Below the pieces are notes generated by a model. It saw only the letters and a program-made list of their open reading frames with translations. It had not been told where the DNA came from and did no database searches. The translations under genes were made by a program, and so were the position numbers. Shown in pieces: positions 1-8,247 of a DNA stretch of 24,585 nucleotides. Each line of letters starts with the position of its first letter. The stretch's first letter is position 1. This DNA comes from Trichosporon coremiiforme (Eukaryota > Basidiomycota > Tremellomycetes > Trichosporonales > Trichosporonaceae): assembly GCA_039545355.1 (NCBI GenBank), contig BCJJ01000088.1:1-24585 (forward strand). Reading direction: 5' to 3'.

Positions 1-3000
1 GCCTCCTCGAGCTCCTTCTCAACCTTGGCGAGGGCAGCGTCAGCACGCTTCTTCTCCTCAACTGCGGCCGTGTCCGCCGCCTCGGCGTCCTGCTTAGCCT
101 TCGCGATTGCAGCAGCCGCAGCCTTCTTCTCCTCCTCAGCTTTGGACTGCGTGGCAGCGAGTTTCTTCTCGACGTTAGCCAGTTTTTTCTCGCCCTCGGC
201 CAGCGCGGTGTCGGTGCGCTTCTTCTCCTCCACGGCCGCGGCGTCGGCAGCCTCAGCCTCCTTCTTGAGGGCGGCGACCTGGTCGGCCATCTGCTTGGCA
301 GCAGCTTCGTGCTGTGCCTTAGCCTGGTCGCGCGCCTTCTTGGCTGCATCGGTCTCGCCAGCAGACTTCTGGGCAGCAGCGGTGTGCTCCTCCTTTAGCT
401 TGGCCAGAACGCCGGCGTGCTCCTCCTTCAGCTTGTTCAGGACTCCGGCGTGCTCCTTCTGCTGGGCCAGGAACTTGTCCTCAGCCGTCCTGAGCGCGGC
501 AGCCTGCTCGCTGCTCAGCGACGAGAGACGCTCCTCGCCCTCCTTCTTTAGCTTGGCGAGGGCAGCCTCGAGCTCCGACGCCTTCTTCTGGGCCTCGGCG
601 TGCTGCTTCGTCACTGCGTCATGCTGCTTGGATACTTCGGCGTGCTTCTTCTCGGCAGCGGCGGCCCGGTCCTCAACGGCCTTGAGAGCCGTGGCGTGCT
701 CCGCCTTCGCCTTGGTGAGCACATCCTCGTGACCCTTCCTGAGAGCGGCTGAGGCATCTTCGTGACCCTTGCTCGCATCCGCGTGCTTCTTCTCGAGCGC
801 AGCAAGGATCGCCTTGTGGGTCTCTTCGGCCTTGGCGAGTCGCTCGTCGTGGTCCTTGCGGAGGGCGGCGAGGGCGTCCTCGTGACCCTTCTTCGTCGTT
901 GAGGTCGCATCGCCGAGCTCCTGCTTCAGCACCGCGATCGCCTTGTCGTGCTCGCCCTTGTGCGATGCGAGTGCAGCCTCATGCTCCTTCCGAAGAGCGG
1001 CGAGGGCGGCCTCGTGCTCCTCTGCAGCCTTCGAGGTGGCGTCCTTGTGCGACAGGACCGCGGCGTCGGCACGCTTGCTGTTCTCGGTCGCCTTCGCGTT
1101 CGCCTTGTCGCGCTCCTCGCGCAGAGCAGCGAGCGCCTGCTCGTGCTCCTTAGACTCCTTCTCGGCCAGGGAAGCGGCCGACTTGGTGGCGGCGCGAGCG
1201 GCGTCGAGCTCTCCCCGCAGACCCTTCAGCGCAGTCTCGTGCTCCTTGTTCTTGATGGTTGCAGCCTGCGCCTCGCTGCGCAGAGATTCGATGAGAGCAG
1301 CCTGGTCGGACGACGCGGACGATGCTGAGTCCAGCTTCTCCCGCAGAGCTTTCAGGTTTTTCTCGTGTTCGGTGGCGGACGCGCGAGCACTGTCACGGTC
1401 GGAAAGCGCATTCTTGTGCTCAACCTCGAGCTTCTCGAGCGCAGCCTTGCTCTCGGCGAGAGCCTTGTTCTGTGCCGTCGCGGCCTCGAGCTCCTTACTG
1501 AGCTTCTTGGAGTCCGCCTGACGTCAGCTGGAGAGGTCGTTTGCAGCTTACCTTGGCGGCCTTGAGCTCGTCATTGAGGCCGGAAACCTTTGCAGCTTCG
1601 GCCAGACTGTCAGCTCAACGAAATCGTCGGTTAGCTCACCTTGGCAGCCTTGAGCTCGTCGCTGAGACTAGAGACCTTGCCTGCTTCCGTCTGACATCAG
1701 CTTGACTTCCTCGACGATCTAGCTCACCGTAGCGCTCTTCAGCTGCTTCTCAAGCTCAGACTTGGACTTCTCCAGCTCAGTCTTGGCCTTTTCCGTCTCG
1801 GCGTTAGACTTCTCGAGAGCAGCAAGCTTCTCAGCCTGAGCCTGGGGGTTAGCGTTACTAGGAAAACAGCCTACCTTCGCATCTTTCAGCTGCGACTCGA
1901 GCTGCGCCTTGGCAGTCGCGAGAGTCTTGGCCTCCTCGCCCTGCTTGCTGGCGTCGGCCTGAGGGTTAGCGACGCCGAGTATGTTAACCCACCTTGGCAC
2001 TCTTCAGCTCCGCCTCGAGCTCGGACTTGGTCTTGCTGAGCGCGTCGAACTCCTTTTGCCCACCGGAGGCGTCCTTCTCTACCGAAGTTGAGGCGTCCTG
2101 TGCCTGCTCGAGCTGAGCCTTCAGATCGGCTTGCGTCTTCTCTGCCGCGTCGAGGGCGGACTTGGCCTCGGACAGCTCGGTAGTTGACTTCTTCGCGGCG
2201 GCGGTGGACTCGGCCTTGAGCTCGTCGAGCTGTTTCCGGGCGGCAGCGAGTTCCTTCTCGGCCGTGGACGAGGACTCGGCGCTGGACTGGACGTTAGTTA
2301 TGCGACACAGACCGTTAAACTCACGCTCTTCAGTGTCTCGACTTCCTTACGGGAAGCAGCGAGCTCCTTCTCCGCCTTCGAGTCGCTCTCAGCGCTCAAC
2401 TGACTATCAGTTTCCACTGCGAACTTCGAAACTCACGCTCTTGAGGGTCTCGATCTCCTTCTTGGCCGAGGCGAGTTCCTTCTCAGCCTTGGAGGCTCCC
2501 TCAGCGCTCGACTGGGTGTCAGTTCCCGTGAGTAGCAGCTAACTCACGCTCTTCAGCTTCTCGAGTTCAGCATCCCGCTCCTTCACAGCAGCCTTAGTCT
2601 CCTCGAGCTTCTTCTCGATCGCGACGAGTTCTTTTCCCGCCTTCGTGGCATCCTCGGCGGATGTCTGATGTCAGCTAAGATCACATCCTCCACAGCTGGT
2701 TGGACATGACGAAAAGGAACGCACAGTCTTGAGCTTCGCGACCTCCTCCTCGAGGCTCTTCTGCCCCTTCTGCGCCGCCTCGAGCAGATCCTTCGTCTTG
2801 CCGAGCTCGATCGCCGTCTTCTCCCCATCCGCTGAGGCCTGCTGTCAGCTGAGCAATGCAAAAAAAGCTTACAGCCTTCAGTTTCGTGATCTCGTCCTGC
2901 AGACCGGTCTCCCGCGCCTTGCTGGCGGACAGGTCCGTCTCGATCTTCTCGAGCTGGGCCTGGGTCGACGCAGCATCGGAGGCAGCCTGACGTCAGCTGT

Positions 3001-3983
3001 TATGGGGACATTGCGAACTCACAGTCTTGAGCTTCTCGAGGTCGCTCTTCAGATTCGTTTCTGAAGATTTGGCGGCGGCCAGGTCCTTTTCGAGAGCAGC
3101 GAGCTTGGTCTTCTCGCTCGACGCGGTGTTGGCGGCAGACTGGGGTCAACTATGAACAGCCTCATCGCAGCTTACAGTCTTCAGTTCCTCCAGCTCAGCC
3201 TTCAGACACGTCTCCGCCGTCTTGGCCTCAGCGAGCTGTTTCTCGACCTCGGCGAGTTTCGCACCCTCCTTAGCAGCGGTCTCGCTTTCCTGTCACGTCA
3301 GCTCTGCGTGTATGGCTTCCAGCTTACACTCTTCAACCGCTCAATCTCAGCATCGCGGCTGGATATCCGCTCCTTCAGCTCCGCCAGCTCCTTCTCCAAC
3401 TTTCCCAGCTTCTCCTTCTCTGCTGGGGAGGCGCCGTCCTCGACAACGACTGCCTTGACTTCCTCCTTGATTTCGACGGGCGGTATCGGCTCGGGCTCTG
3501 GTGTCTCGGTCGCTGGCGGTGTCGCAGCCTCGGGGGTCGCGTCTACGCTTGTCCGTCTTGAGTCGGCGACGGAATCGTCGGGAGTCGAAGCTGCCGCTGC
3601 GGCTTTCTGTTTTCGTCGGGCTGCGAGCTGGTCTGTCAGCTATGATCAATCGACTGAGACAGCTGATGTGGGATGATGGGCGACGTTGCCTCTCGCACCT
3701 TCCCTCCCCCTCCTCCTGCGTCATGCACACGGTGCATCTCCATTGCCTCCGCCGCAGTGCCCTCCGATTTTCAACTGCTCAGTCCAGCCTATGCAGCGGC
3801 TTCGTCCCGGCGTCGTTGTGGTCGGCTGTCACGACGTTCCCGACCCTCGTTCCGACCTCCACCGCGACATTAATCCCTCCACCTCACCCCCCTCCCAATC
3901 CCCTTCCCTCACCAATCGGCAGAACTCACAAGCTTCTTGGCCCTTTCGGCCTTAGCCTTCCGCTCAGCCTCTGCGTCCGCCAT
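1..3983 (-). CDS. Golgin-like giant coiled-coil protein, 15 exons seen, 3' end beyond window
   Basis: Spliced model on the minus strand, exons in transcript order: 3983-3930, 3639-3328, 3289-3176, 3139-3023, 2986-2873, 2838-2725, 2664-2548, 2511-2437, 2399-2325, 2286-1993, 1958-1875, 1841-1728, 1690-1640, 1587-1552 and 1517 to the left edge. This gives about 1062 codons with no stop. Every junction keeps the frame, and all 14 introns are phase 0. Most are 33-38 nt, start GTGAGT or GTAAGC and end CTGAC-N-CAG. Exceptions are intron 1 (290 nt), intron 6 (60 nt) and intron 13 (52 nt, AAG acceptor). Residues 1-18 read MADAEAERKAKAERAKKL, followed by a basic, Ala-rich then Pro/Glu-rich linker to about residue 85. 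The rest is almost continuous coiled coil rich in Glu, Lys, Ala and Leu. The short charged N-terminus before a long rod resembles fungal golgin or vesicle-tether proteins, but a GRIP or GRAB domain would lie outside the window. Other long-rod proteins remain possible. An in-frame upstream ATG at 4142 exists; the composition changes at 3983, so the shorter start is preferred. Confidence 0.8.
2..271 (-). repeat. Imperfect 171-nt internal duplication in the coiled-coil rod
   Basis: Two segments of the last visible exon are offset by 171 nt (57 codons). One encodes AEAADTAAVEEKKRADAAL and the other AEAADAAAVEEKKRTDTAL, read on the minus strand. Further upstream in the same exon an EH-x-x-AL-x-x-L-(R/K) pattern recurs, for example EEHEAALAALRKEHEAALA. 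This is an in-frame expansion of coiled-coil sequence, not a mobile repeat. Confidence 0.6.
1728..3289 (-). repeat. Array of duplicated coiled-coil exons (38-39 codon and 25 codon units)
   Basis: Exons 3 to 7 of the golgin-like gene are 114, 117, 114, 114 (or 117) and 117 nt. Exon 12 is also 114 nt. Each begins with a Ser/Ala/Glu-rich stretch, has a Leu-x-x-(I/V/L)-E-K centre and usually ends in (K/E)-L-K-(S/T/A) directly before a phase-0 donor. Exons 8 and 9 are both 75 nt and match at 18 of 25 residues, sharing KAEKELA and ETLKS. Exon 10 starts with a third copy of that unit (STAEKELAAARKQLDELK) that is not separated by an intron. The pattern indicates tandem duplication of whole symmetric exons, each about five to six heptads long. 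Confidence 0.7.
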
Positions 3984-4502
3984 GACCGATGTGTGGACTG
4001 CAGACTCGAGGGTGGTCGTGTTGTTGCTGTCGTTGATGGCTACAACGCGGCGCGCGCGAAACCGCAACCCGGCGCTGCCGTACTCGAACGGCGGACATGA
4101 CGCGCGCGGGAGCATCTGTATGTCCAGGGTGGCCCGGGTCACGTGCCAGATTAGCAGGAGGATGAGCGCGGTGGATATCTTCGCCTGAACGGTAGCTGCT
4201 CTACGCAGCGGCGGGATGCGTACAAAGGAGTGAGCGAGTGAGGGCTGCTATGCGTAGAAGTGGTGGCGACATGCATGGAAGCCAGGCGTTGCGCTCGACA
4301 CAACGCTCGATGCTCGCTGACACAAGACAAGCTTGAGCCGCTCTGCACGGTCCGACCAGACGGCCAGATTAAGTGGTGCATGGTGCATGGGTATCTGCTA
4401 ATTCTACAAACAAAACATTCTACGTCTCTAAGGCGATACAAGCTACAGTCTGGTCGATCCTCTGGTAGATCTCGGTGCATCGGCTTCGGCGCCGGGCGGC
4501 GC
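3984..4502. other. Intergenic: promoter of golgin-like gene and 3' flank of Tos4-like gene
   Basis: This spacer separates two minus-strand genes that run head to tail. It should hold the 3' UTR of the FHA gene and the promoter and leader of the golgin-like gene. No convincing TATA box, RNA gene or second ORF was found. The open frame reaching 4142 in phase with the golgin-like start is best read as leader sequence. Confidence 0.5.
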
Positions 4503-5936
4503 CTACAGCCTCCGTCCGCGACCGACGGGTCGCCAGTCAATAGCCTTTCCTCCCGCGCGCTGAGCGGCGCGTAACGGGCGCACGAGGCCGCCGAGCTCCT
4601 TCGCGCGCGCGGCGTCGGGGTCGTTGGCGGGGTTGTAGAAGTAGTGCGGCAGAAGAGGGTGGCCCGAGGAATCCTTGCCGTTGCGCGAGACCTTGCCGAA
4701 CATGGCGTTGGACTCGAGCTCGGCACCGGCCCAGAGTGCCCAGGTGACCTCGTCGCCGTGGTCGCGCATCGAGGGCTGGGACTCGAGAAGCGAGCGCACC
4801 AGGTCGGGGAGAGAGAGCTTCGAGGATCCGGAGAAGACGACCGTAGTCGCGAGCAGAGCTGCAAGGTCGAGACCGGCAGGAAGGGGAGGGACGTCCACAA
4901 CGGGCGTGGCCGCACGCGACTTGGCGACCTTCGGCGTGGCGGGTTTCGGCGTAGCAGCCTTGGTAGGCTTGGGAGTGGAAGCGCGGCTGGCGGGTTTCTC
5001 GAGCATCTCCTGCTTGACCTCGACGAGTGCTGGCGGGGGCGAGAGCGGGCGGGAGACAGGCGACGGCGGGGAGAGCGGCTCGTCCTCGGGCTCCGAGAGC
5101 TCCTCGTCGTCGAGGTCCATGCCCATGACGGGGGGAGAAGACGGCGGCAGCGAAAGCGGCGAGTCACGGCTGTGCACCTGCTCGGGTTCCGGCTCGGGAG
5201 TGAAGAGCCTCTCGTTCGTCTTAAGGGCGACAGCGGCGCCGTAGAAGTCGAGAGTAAGGTCGGCGCCGACGTCGTATTCGGCAACGGAACCACGAGCGAG
5301 TCGCGTGACGCCGGAGGCGGTACGCACGCGCATGCCGTTCTGGCCCAGAACGACGATGCGTACACGCTCTCCGGCGAGTTCGACGAGGGCGTGCTGGCGA
5401 GATGCATGGCGGGCGGAACGGTCGAGGATGACGTGCCTGGCGATACGGCCGGGACACTCGACGTACTGCTTCAGCGTAGCGGGCAGCGGAAGGGTGGCAG
5501 GGCGGTGGGCGCGCTCCCTGTGTCGTCCGAACAGGAGATGCGCGTCCTCCGTGAGCATGACGGCGTGTGTGGGCTGGATGGATCGGTGGTTGTGGCCGTT
5601 GTGGTGGGCAGGTGGCGAGGACATGCGGCGAGGAGAGGATGACGCAGCGACGGTGGAGGTGCTGGGCGTCATGAGCCGGTGGCGCGGAAGTACCCGATAC
5701 TGGTCCTCAGAGGCGAGCGAAGCGTCCGAAGGGGGCTCCGGCGCGTCGCTCGACGGCTGCGGCGTCATGAGCTGGCGGTGACGGACATCGACCTGCTGCT
5801 TCTGCTTGACGACCTTGATCTTCTTGTGGCGCGGCTCCGAGGTGAGGACGACGCCGACCGAACGGCTGGCGGGACGCTTTTCGATGCGTGCGCCGGGGGC
5901 GAGCGCGGGGCGCGCGAAGAAGGACAGGCTGGCCAT
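4503..5936 (-). CDS. FHA-domain protein, Tos4/Plm2-like
   Basis: Single-exon gene of 477 residues if the start is MASLSFFARP. The frame stays open for 48 more codons upstream, but those lack protein-like character and overlap a likely promoter element. Residues about 121-240 form an FHA domain: FGRHR near 136-140, the phosphothreonine-loop signature S179-R180-Q-H182, and Q-N-G at 199-201 before a turn. The middle is disordered and rich in SP/TP sites, including two related RHR-(Q)-LMTP motifs near 52-59 and 85-91, which are possible CDK sites. The C-terminus has HYFYNPANDPDAAR then LRAAQRAGGKAIDWRPV (about 431-470), resembling the conserved tail of fungal Tos4/Plm2 proteins. In budding yeast Tos4 is an SBF/MBF target that binds histone deacetylase complexes through its FHA domain. 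The same role here is inferred. FHA is the firm part; the Tos4/Plm2 subfamily is likely. Confidence 0.75.
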   Translation of the reverse strand: MASLSFFARPALAPGARIEKRPASRSVGVVLTSEPRHKKIKVVKQKQQVDVRHRQLMTPQPSSDAPEPPSDASLASEDQYRVLPRHRLMTPSTSTVAASSSPRRMSSPPAHHNGHNHRSIQPTHAVMLTEDAHLLFGRHRERAHRPATLPLPATLKQYVECPGRIARHVILDRSARHASRQHALVELAGERVRIVVLGQNGMRVRTASGVTRLARGSVAEYDVGADLTLDFYGAAVALKTNERLFTPEPEPEQVHSRDSPLSLPPSSPPVMGMDLDDEELSEPEDEPLSPPSPVSRPLSPPPALVEVKQEMLEKPASRASTPKPTKAATPKPATPKVAKSRAATPVVDVPPLPAGLDLAALLATTVVFSGSSKLSLPDLVRSLLESQPSMRDHGDEVTWALWAGAELESNAMFGKVSRNGKDSSGHPLLPHYFYNPANDPDAARAKELGGLVRPLRAAQRAGGKAIDWRPVGRGRRL

Positions 5937-6039
5937 TGTCGGTTTGGCTGGGCTGTGTGTTCTGTCGAGGGCGGTGTTGTGAGTGATGAGAGTGTTCAAG
6001 AACGCAAAGTCAGCATCGTCTAGGATAAGGTCTGCAGCG

Positions 6040-6045
6040 ACGCGT
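6040..6045. promoter_or_regulatory. MCB-like element ACGCGT
   Basis: A perfect palindromic MluI cell-cycle box core sits about 104 nt upstream of the preferred ATG of the Tos4-like gene. MCB sites recruit the MBF/SBF family at G1/S in fungi, and Tos4 is a known target in budding yeast. A six-base match can occur by chance in GC-rich DNA. Confidence 0.45.
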
Positions 6046-6245
6046 CGGAGGGACGGGCAGTTTGGGCCAACATTACGCACCGACGACGCGCTCAGAGCAC
6101 CGCGAGTGATCTTGATCGTGGACGAGACTTGCAGCCAATCACAGCGCCCATCGGCTGGAAAGTCACGTTACGAAAGATCACGATCATAAGGGGTGGCTTC
6201 AATAATATTTAGCACGTGCCGGGTTGCCTTAATGTGGAGGGCATC

Positions 6246-6251
6246 TATAAA
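6246..6251 (+). promoter_or_regulatory. TATA box of F-box-like gene 1
   Basis: TATAAA lies 173 nt before the ATG at 6419 and is followed by a pyrimidine-rich leader. The spacing matches that of the TATA box of the secreted-protein gene at the right end (177 nt). Confidence 0.5.
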
Positions 6252-6418
6252 CTGGGCCGCGTGGCTGAACAGACGTCGTGTGCCTGACTCCCCCTTCCCC
6301 TCCCTAGCGTTTGTTTACGCCTAGGGCAACCTCCACCCTCGAATCTCGATCAAGGAGTCAAGTGACCGTCGATCGCTCGCAAGACCCATCAAATGTTCTC
6401 ACTCTCTTCCTCACAACC

Positions 6419-7561
6419 ATGACAACCAGCAGTGTCGTATGGCTGGACGCACTGAACCACCCCTACCTCGTCGACCTCATCGTCCAGTGCTCCTCGCCCG
6501 AGGTCCTGCTCTCCTTCCGCGCGACATCGCGATGGTGGCGCCGCAGAGTCGACGCCCTGCTCGTGAGGCATCTTGTCCTCGACGGACAGGTGGTGAGCAC
6601 ATGCCACGGCCACGCCTGCGCCGCAAGACTCCACTTCGGCATCCCCCTCATGCCCCTGCTCATCGATGAGACAAACTATGGCCGGTACGCACCCCCGACG
6701 TCCCGTTGGAGGCAGCGCGCAAGACGCTCGGCTGACAGCAGCCAATCCGCCGGCATCGAGATCCCGGACCCCGTACCCTTCCCCATCGCAGATGTCTCTC
6801 AGACTCTCGACCTGTCACGTACATCCGTTCTCGACGTTCGTGGCGCCGTGCGCAAGGGCGTGCTCGAGGCAATGAGCAAGATGGTCGGAAGACTGGACAC
6901 GATAAGAGTCTACGACTATCCAACTTCGAACAGCTATCCCGTCAGCAACACCTGCAGTGTGACGCGGTGGTTCGGCGTGCACGAGACACATCCTCTATCA
7001 GCACGGAGGTGCGTGCTCTTTGGCAGCCTGGTGCCGTACCATGGGCTAAGGACGAACCCCCTGCACTTCTGCCCCGCCGACGTCGAGGAGTTGATCGTTC
7101 GGCTGGAGTACAACCCGCATCGCCCTCTAGCTCGGTTGAACGCACTCTTCCCCCGAACTCCCGACTCATTGCGGCGAGCGACTTTCGTCTTCGTCCCGAC
7201 AGCTCGTGAGCCCGTTCTGTCGTCGCACGATCAGTTCGGATCCTCCCTTTCCCCTGGCGGAGTGGCAGCCAGTCTAACGCAAACTGTGATCCGGCTCGGC
7301 GTGCCCGTCCTCTTCGTCGGAGCTGAAGCGCTAGCCGGGTTGCCAGGGATAGCCGACGTGCCCGTCGAGTTCGTGACGAGCGAGCGATTCAGGATGGTCG
7401 TTGGCGAGGAGTCTTGGGATCTTTACACGAACGAGGCGGGACCTGCTCCCATAATGAGGATCGGAAAGGGAGAAGGACACGGGTTCCAGCACATCAACAT
7501 GAACCAGGACAGTTATGCGCAGAGTGATCGGACGGCCTGGCGGAATGTGCACTTGGTCTAA
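6419..7561 (+). CDS. F-box-like hypothetical protein, copy 1
   Basis: Intronless ORF of 380 residues starting MTTSSVVWLDALNHPYL. The frame is open upstream but contains no earlier ATG. Residues about 8-53 look like an F-box: LNHPYLVDLIVQCSSPEVLL, then SFRATSRWWRRRVDALLVRHLVL, the usual pattern of a hydrophobic helix, a Pro-Glu turn, an Arg-rich helix and a basic end. No LRR, WD40 or kelch repeats follow. The rest is a globular region with a C-P-A-D-V-E-E-L-I-V motif near 220 and an A-T-F-V-F-V strand near 250, both matched in the broken paralogue at 12051-13166. The protein is probably a substrate adaptor or an orphan member of a lineage-expanded family. The F-box call rests on pattern only and no target can be named. 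Confidence 0.7.
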   Translation: MTTSSVVWLDALNHPYLVDLIVQCSSPEVLLSFRATSRWWRRRVDALLVRHLVLDGQVVSTCHGHACAARLHFGIPLMPLLIDETNYGRYAPPTSRWRQRARRSADSSQSAGIEIPDPVPFPIADVSQTLDLSRTSVLDVRGAVRKGVLEAMSKMVGRLDTIRVYDYPTSNSYPVSNTCSVTRWFGVHETHPLSARRCVLFGSLVPYHGLRTNPLHFCPADVEELIVRLEYNPHRPLARLNALFPRTPDSLRRATFVFVPTAREPVLSSHDQFGSSLSPGGVAASLTQTVIRLGVPVLFVGAEALAGLPGIADVPVEFVTSERFRMVVGEESWDLYTNEAGPAPIMRIGKGEGHGFQHINMNQDSYAQSDRTAWRNVHLV

Positions 7562-8247
7562 TGTCCGCTGCTGAGCAGTGGTGTAAGGATAGTTCGAGCA
7601 ACTGGCGGTCATGGTGAGTTGTCACCCGATTGATCAAACTCACCTCAGAAATATATATATGTATCTTGCAGCTACAACGTAGTCATGTACCTCACTCGAG
7701 AGCGGACGGCCGGAACCGGGCCCTTGTCGACGCTTTCCGGGTCTCCTCGTCCGAAGCTGCGCACAGCTGTGCCCCATTCGCACTCCCCAGCTGTGTATCG
7801 TTCCCAGCGGGACAGTCTCCCGCCGTCGGGCGCACGGAGGAGTGGCCTTCCCCCCGCTGAGGTCGGGAAGTCGAAGTGATGATCTCCGAGCAAGCGCTGC
7901 CAACCTAGCTGCCGACTGCTTGCAACGAAGCTGGCCGTGGTAGTAAGTTGCTGAGGCCACTCCCGAACTGACCTCAGCTCCTTGAGATGCTTAACAGCAT
8001 AACGTTTGGACAAGGACGATAAACTGCCGCCCGTCGGCCACGCTGCAGAATCCTCGTCCTCCGTGGTATGCAACCTCGCACTCTTGCACATGTGTGCCCC
8101 TCTTTGGCAGTTCACACGGCCTGCACATCGGCCCATCGCCCTTATCGCCCGTCGAAACGGACGGCTCGGCAACACAATATCAGTTTGTGGCGACGTGCCC
8201 TCGTCTTTTGCAATACCCATCACTTCATCGTTCTTCAGTTGCCGACG
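7562..8247 (+). other. Intergenic/leader region with intron-like segments
   Basis: The 686 nt between F-box-like copies 1 and 2 contain no supported CDS. Two segments look like plus-strand introns. 7943-7977 starts GTAAGT, has CTGAC and ends CTCAG (35 nt, the standard size here). 7614-7648 or 7614-7671 starts GTGAGT directly after an ATG and ends CTCAG or TTGCAG. An AT run at 7652-7660 could act as a TATA box. The simplest reading is a spliced 5' leader of the next gene. A stop at 8020 prevents the CDS from extending into it. Confidence 0.4.

Larger units (their letters stand above)
5937..6418. promoter_or_regulatory. Divergent promoter region, Tos4-like gene and F-box-like gene 1
   Basis: The 482-nt spacer lies between the minus-strand FHA gene and the plus-strand F-box-like gene, so it must carry both promoters. 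Visible elements are an MCB-like ACGCGT (6040-6045), a CCAAT (6135-6139), a CACGTG E-box (6213-6218) and a TATAAA (6246-6251) pointing to the plus-strand gene. No further ORF is credible here. Confidence 0.55.

Noticed and set aside
25..732. 235-residue Ser/Ala/Phe-rich open frame on the plus strand
   Set aside because: It is the complement of Glu/Lys/Ala codons of the golgin-like exon, and has no start context or domain.
4644..5642. 332-residue open frame on the plus strand
   Set aside because: It is antisense to the Tos4-like gene, whose FHA motifs and C-terminal block identify the real coding strand.
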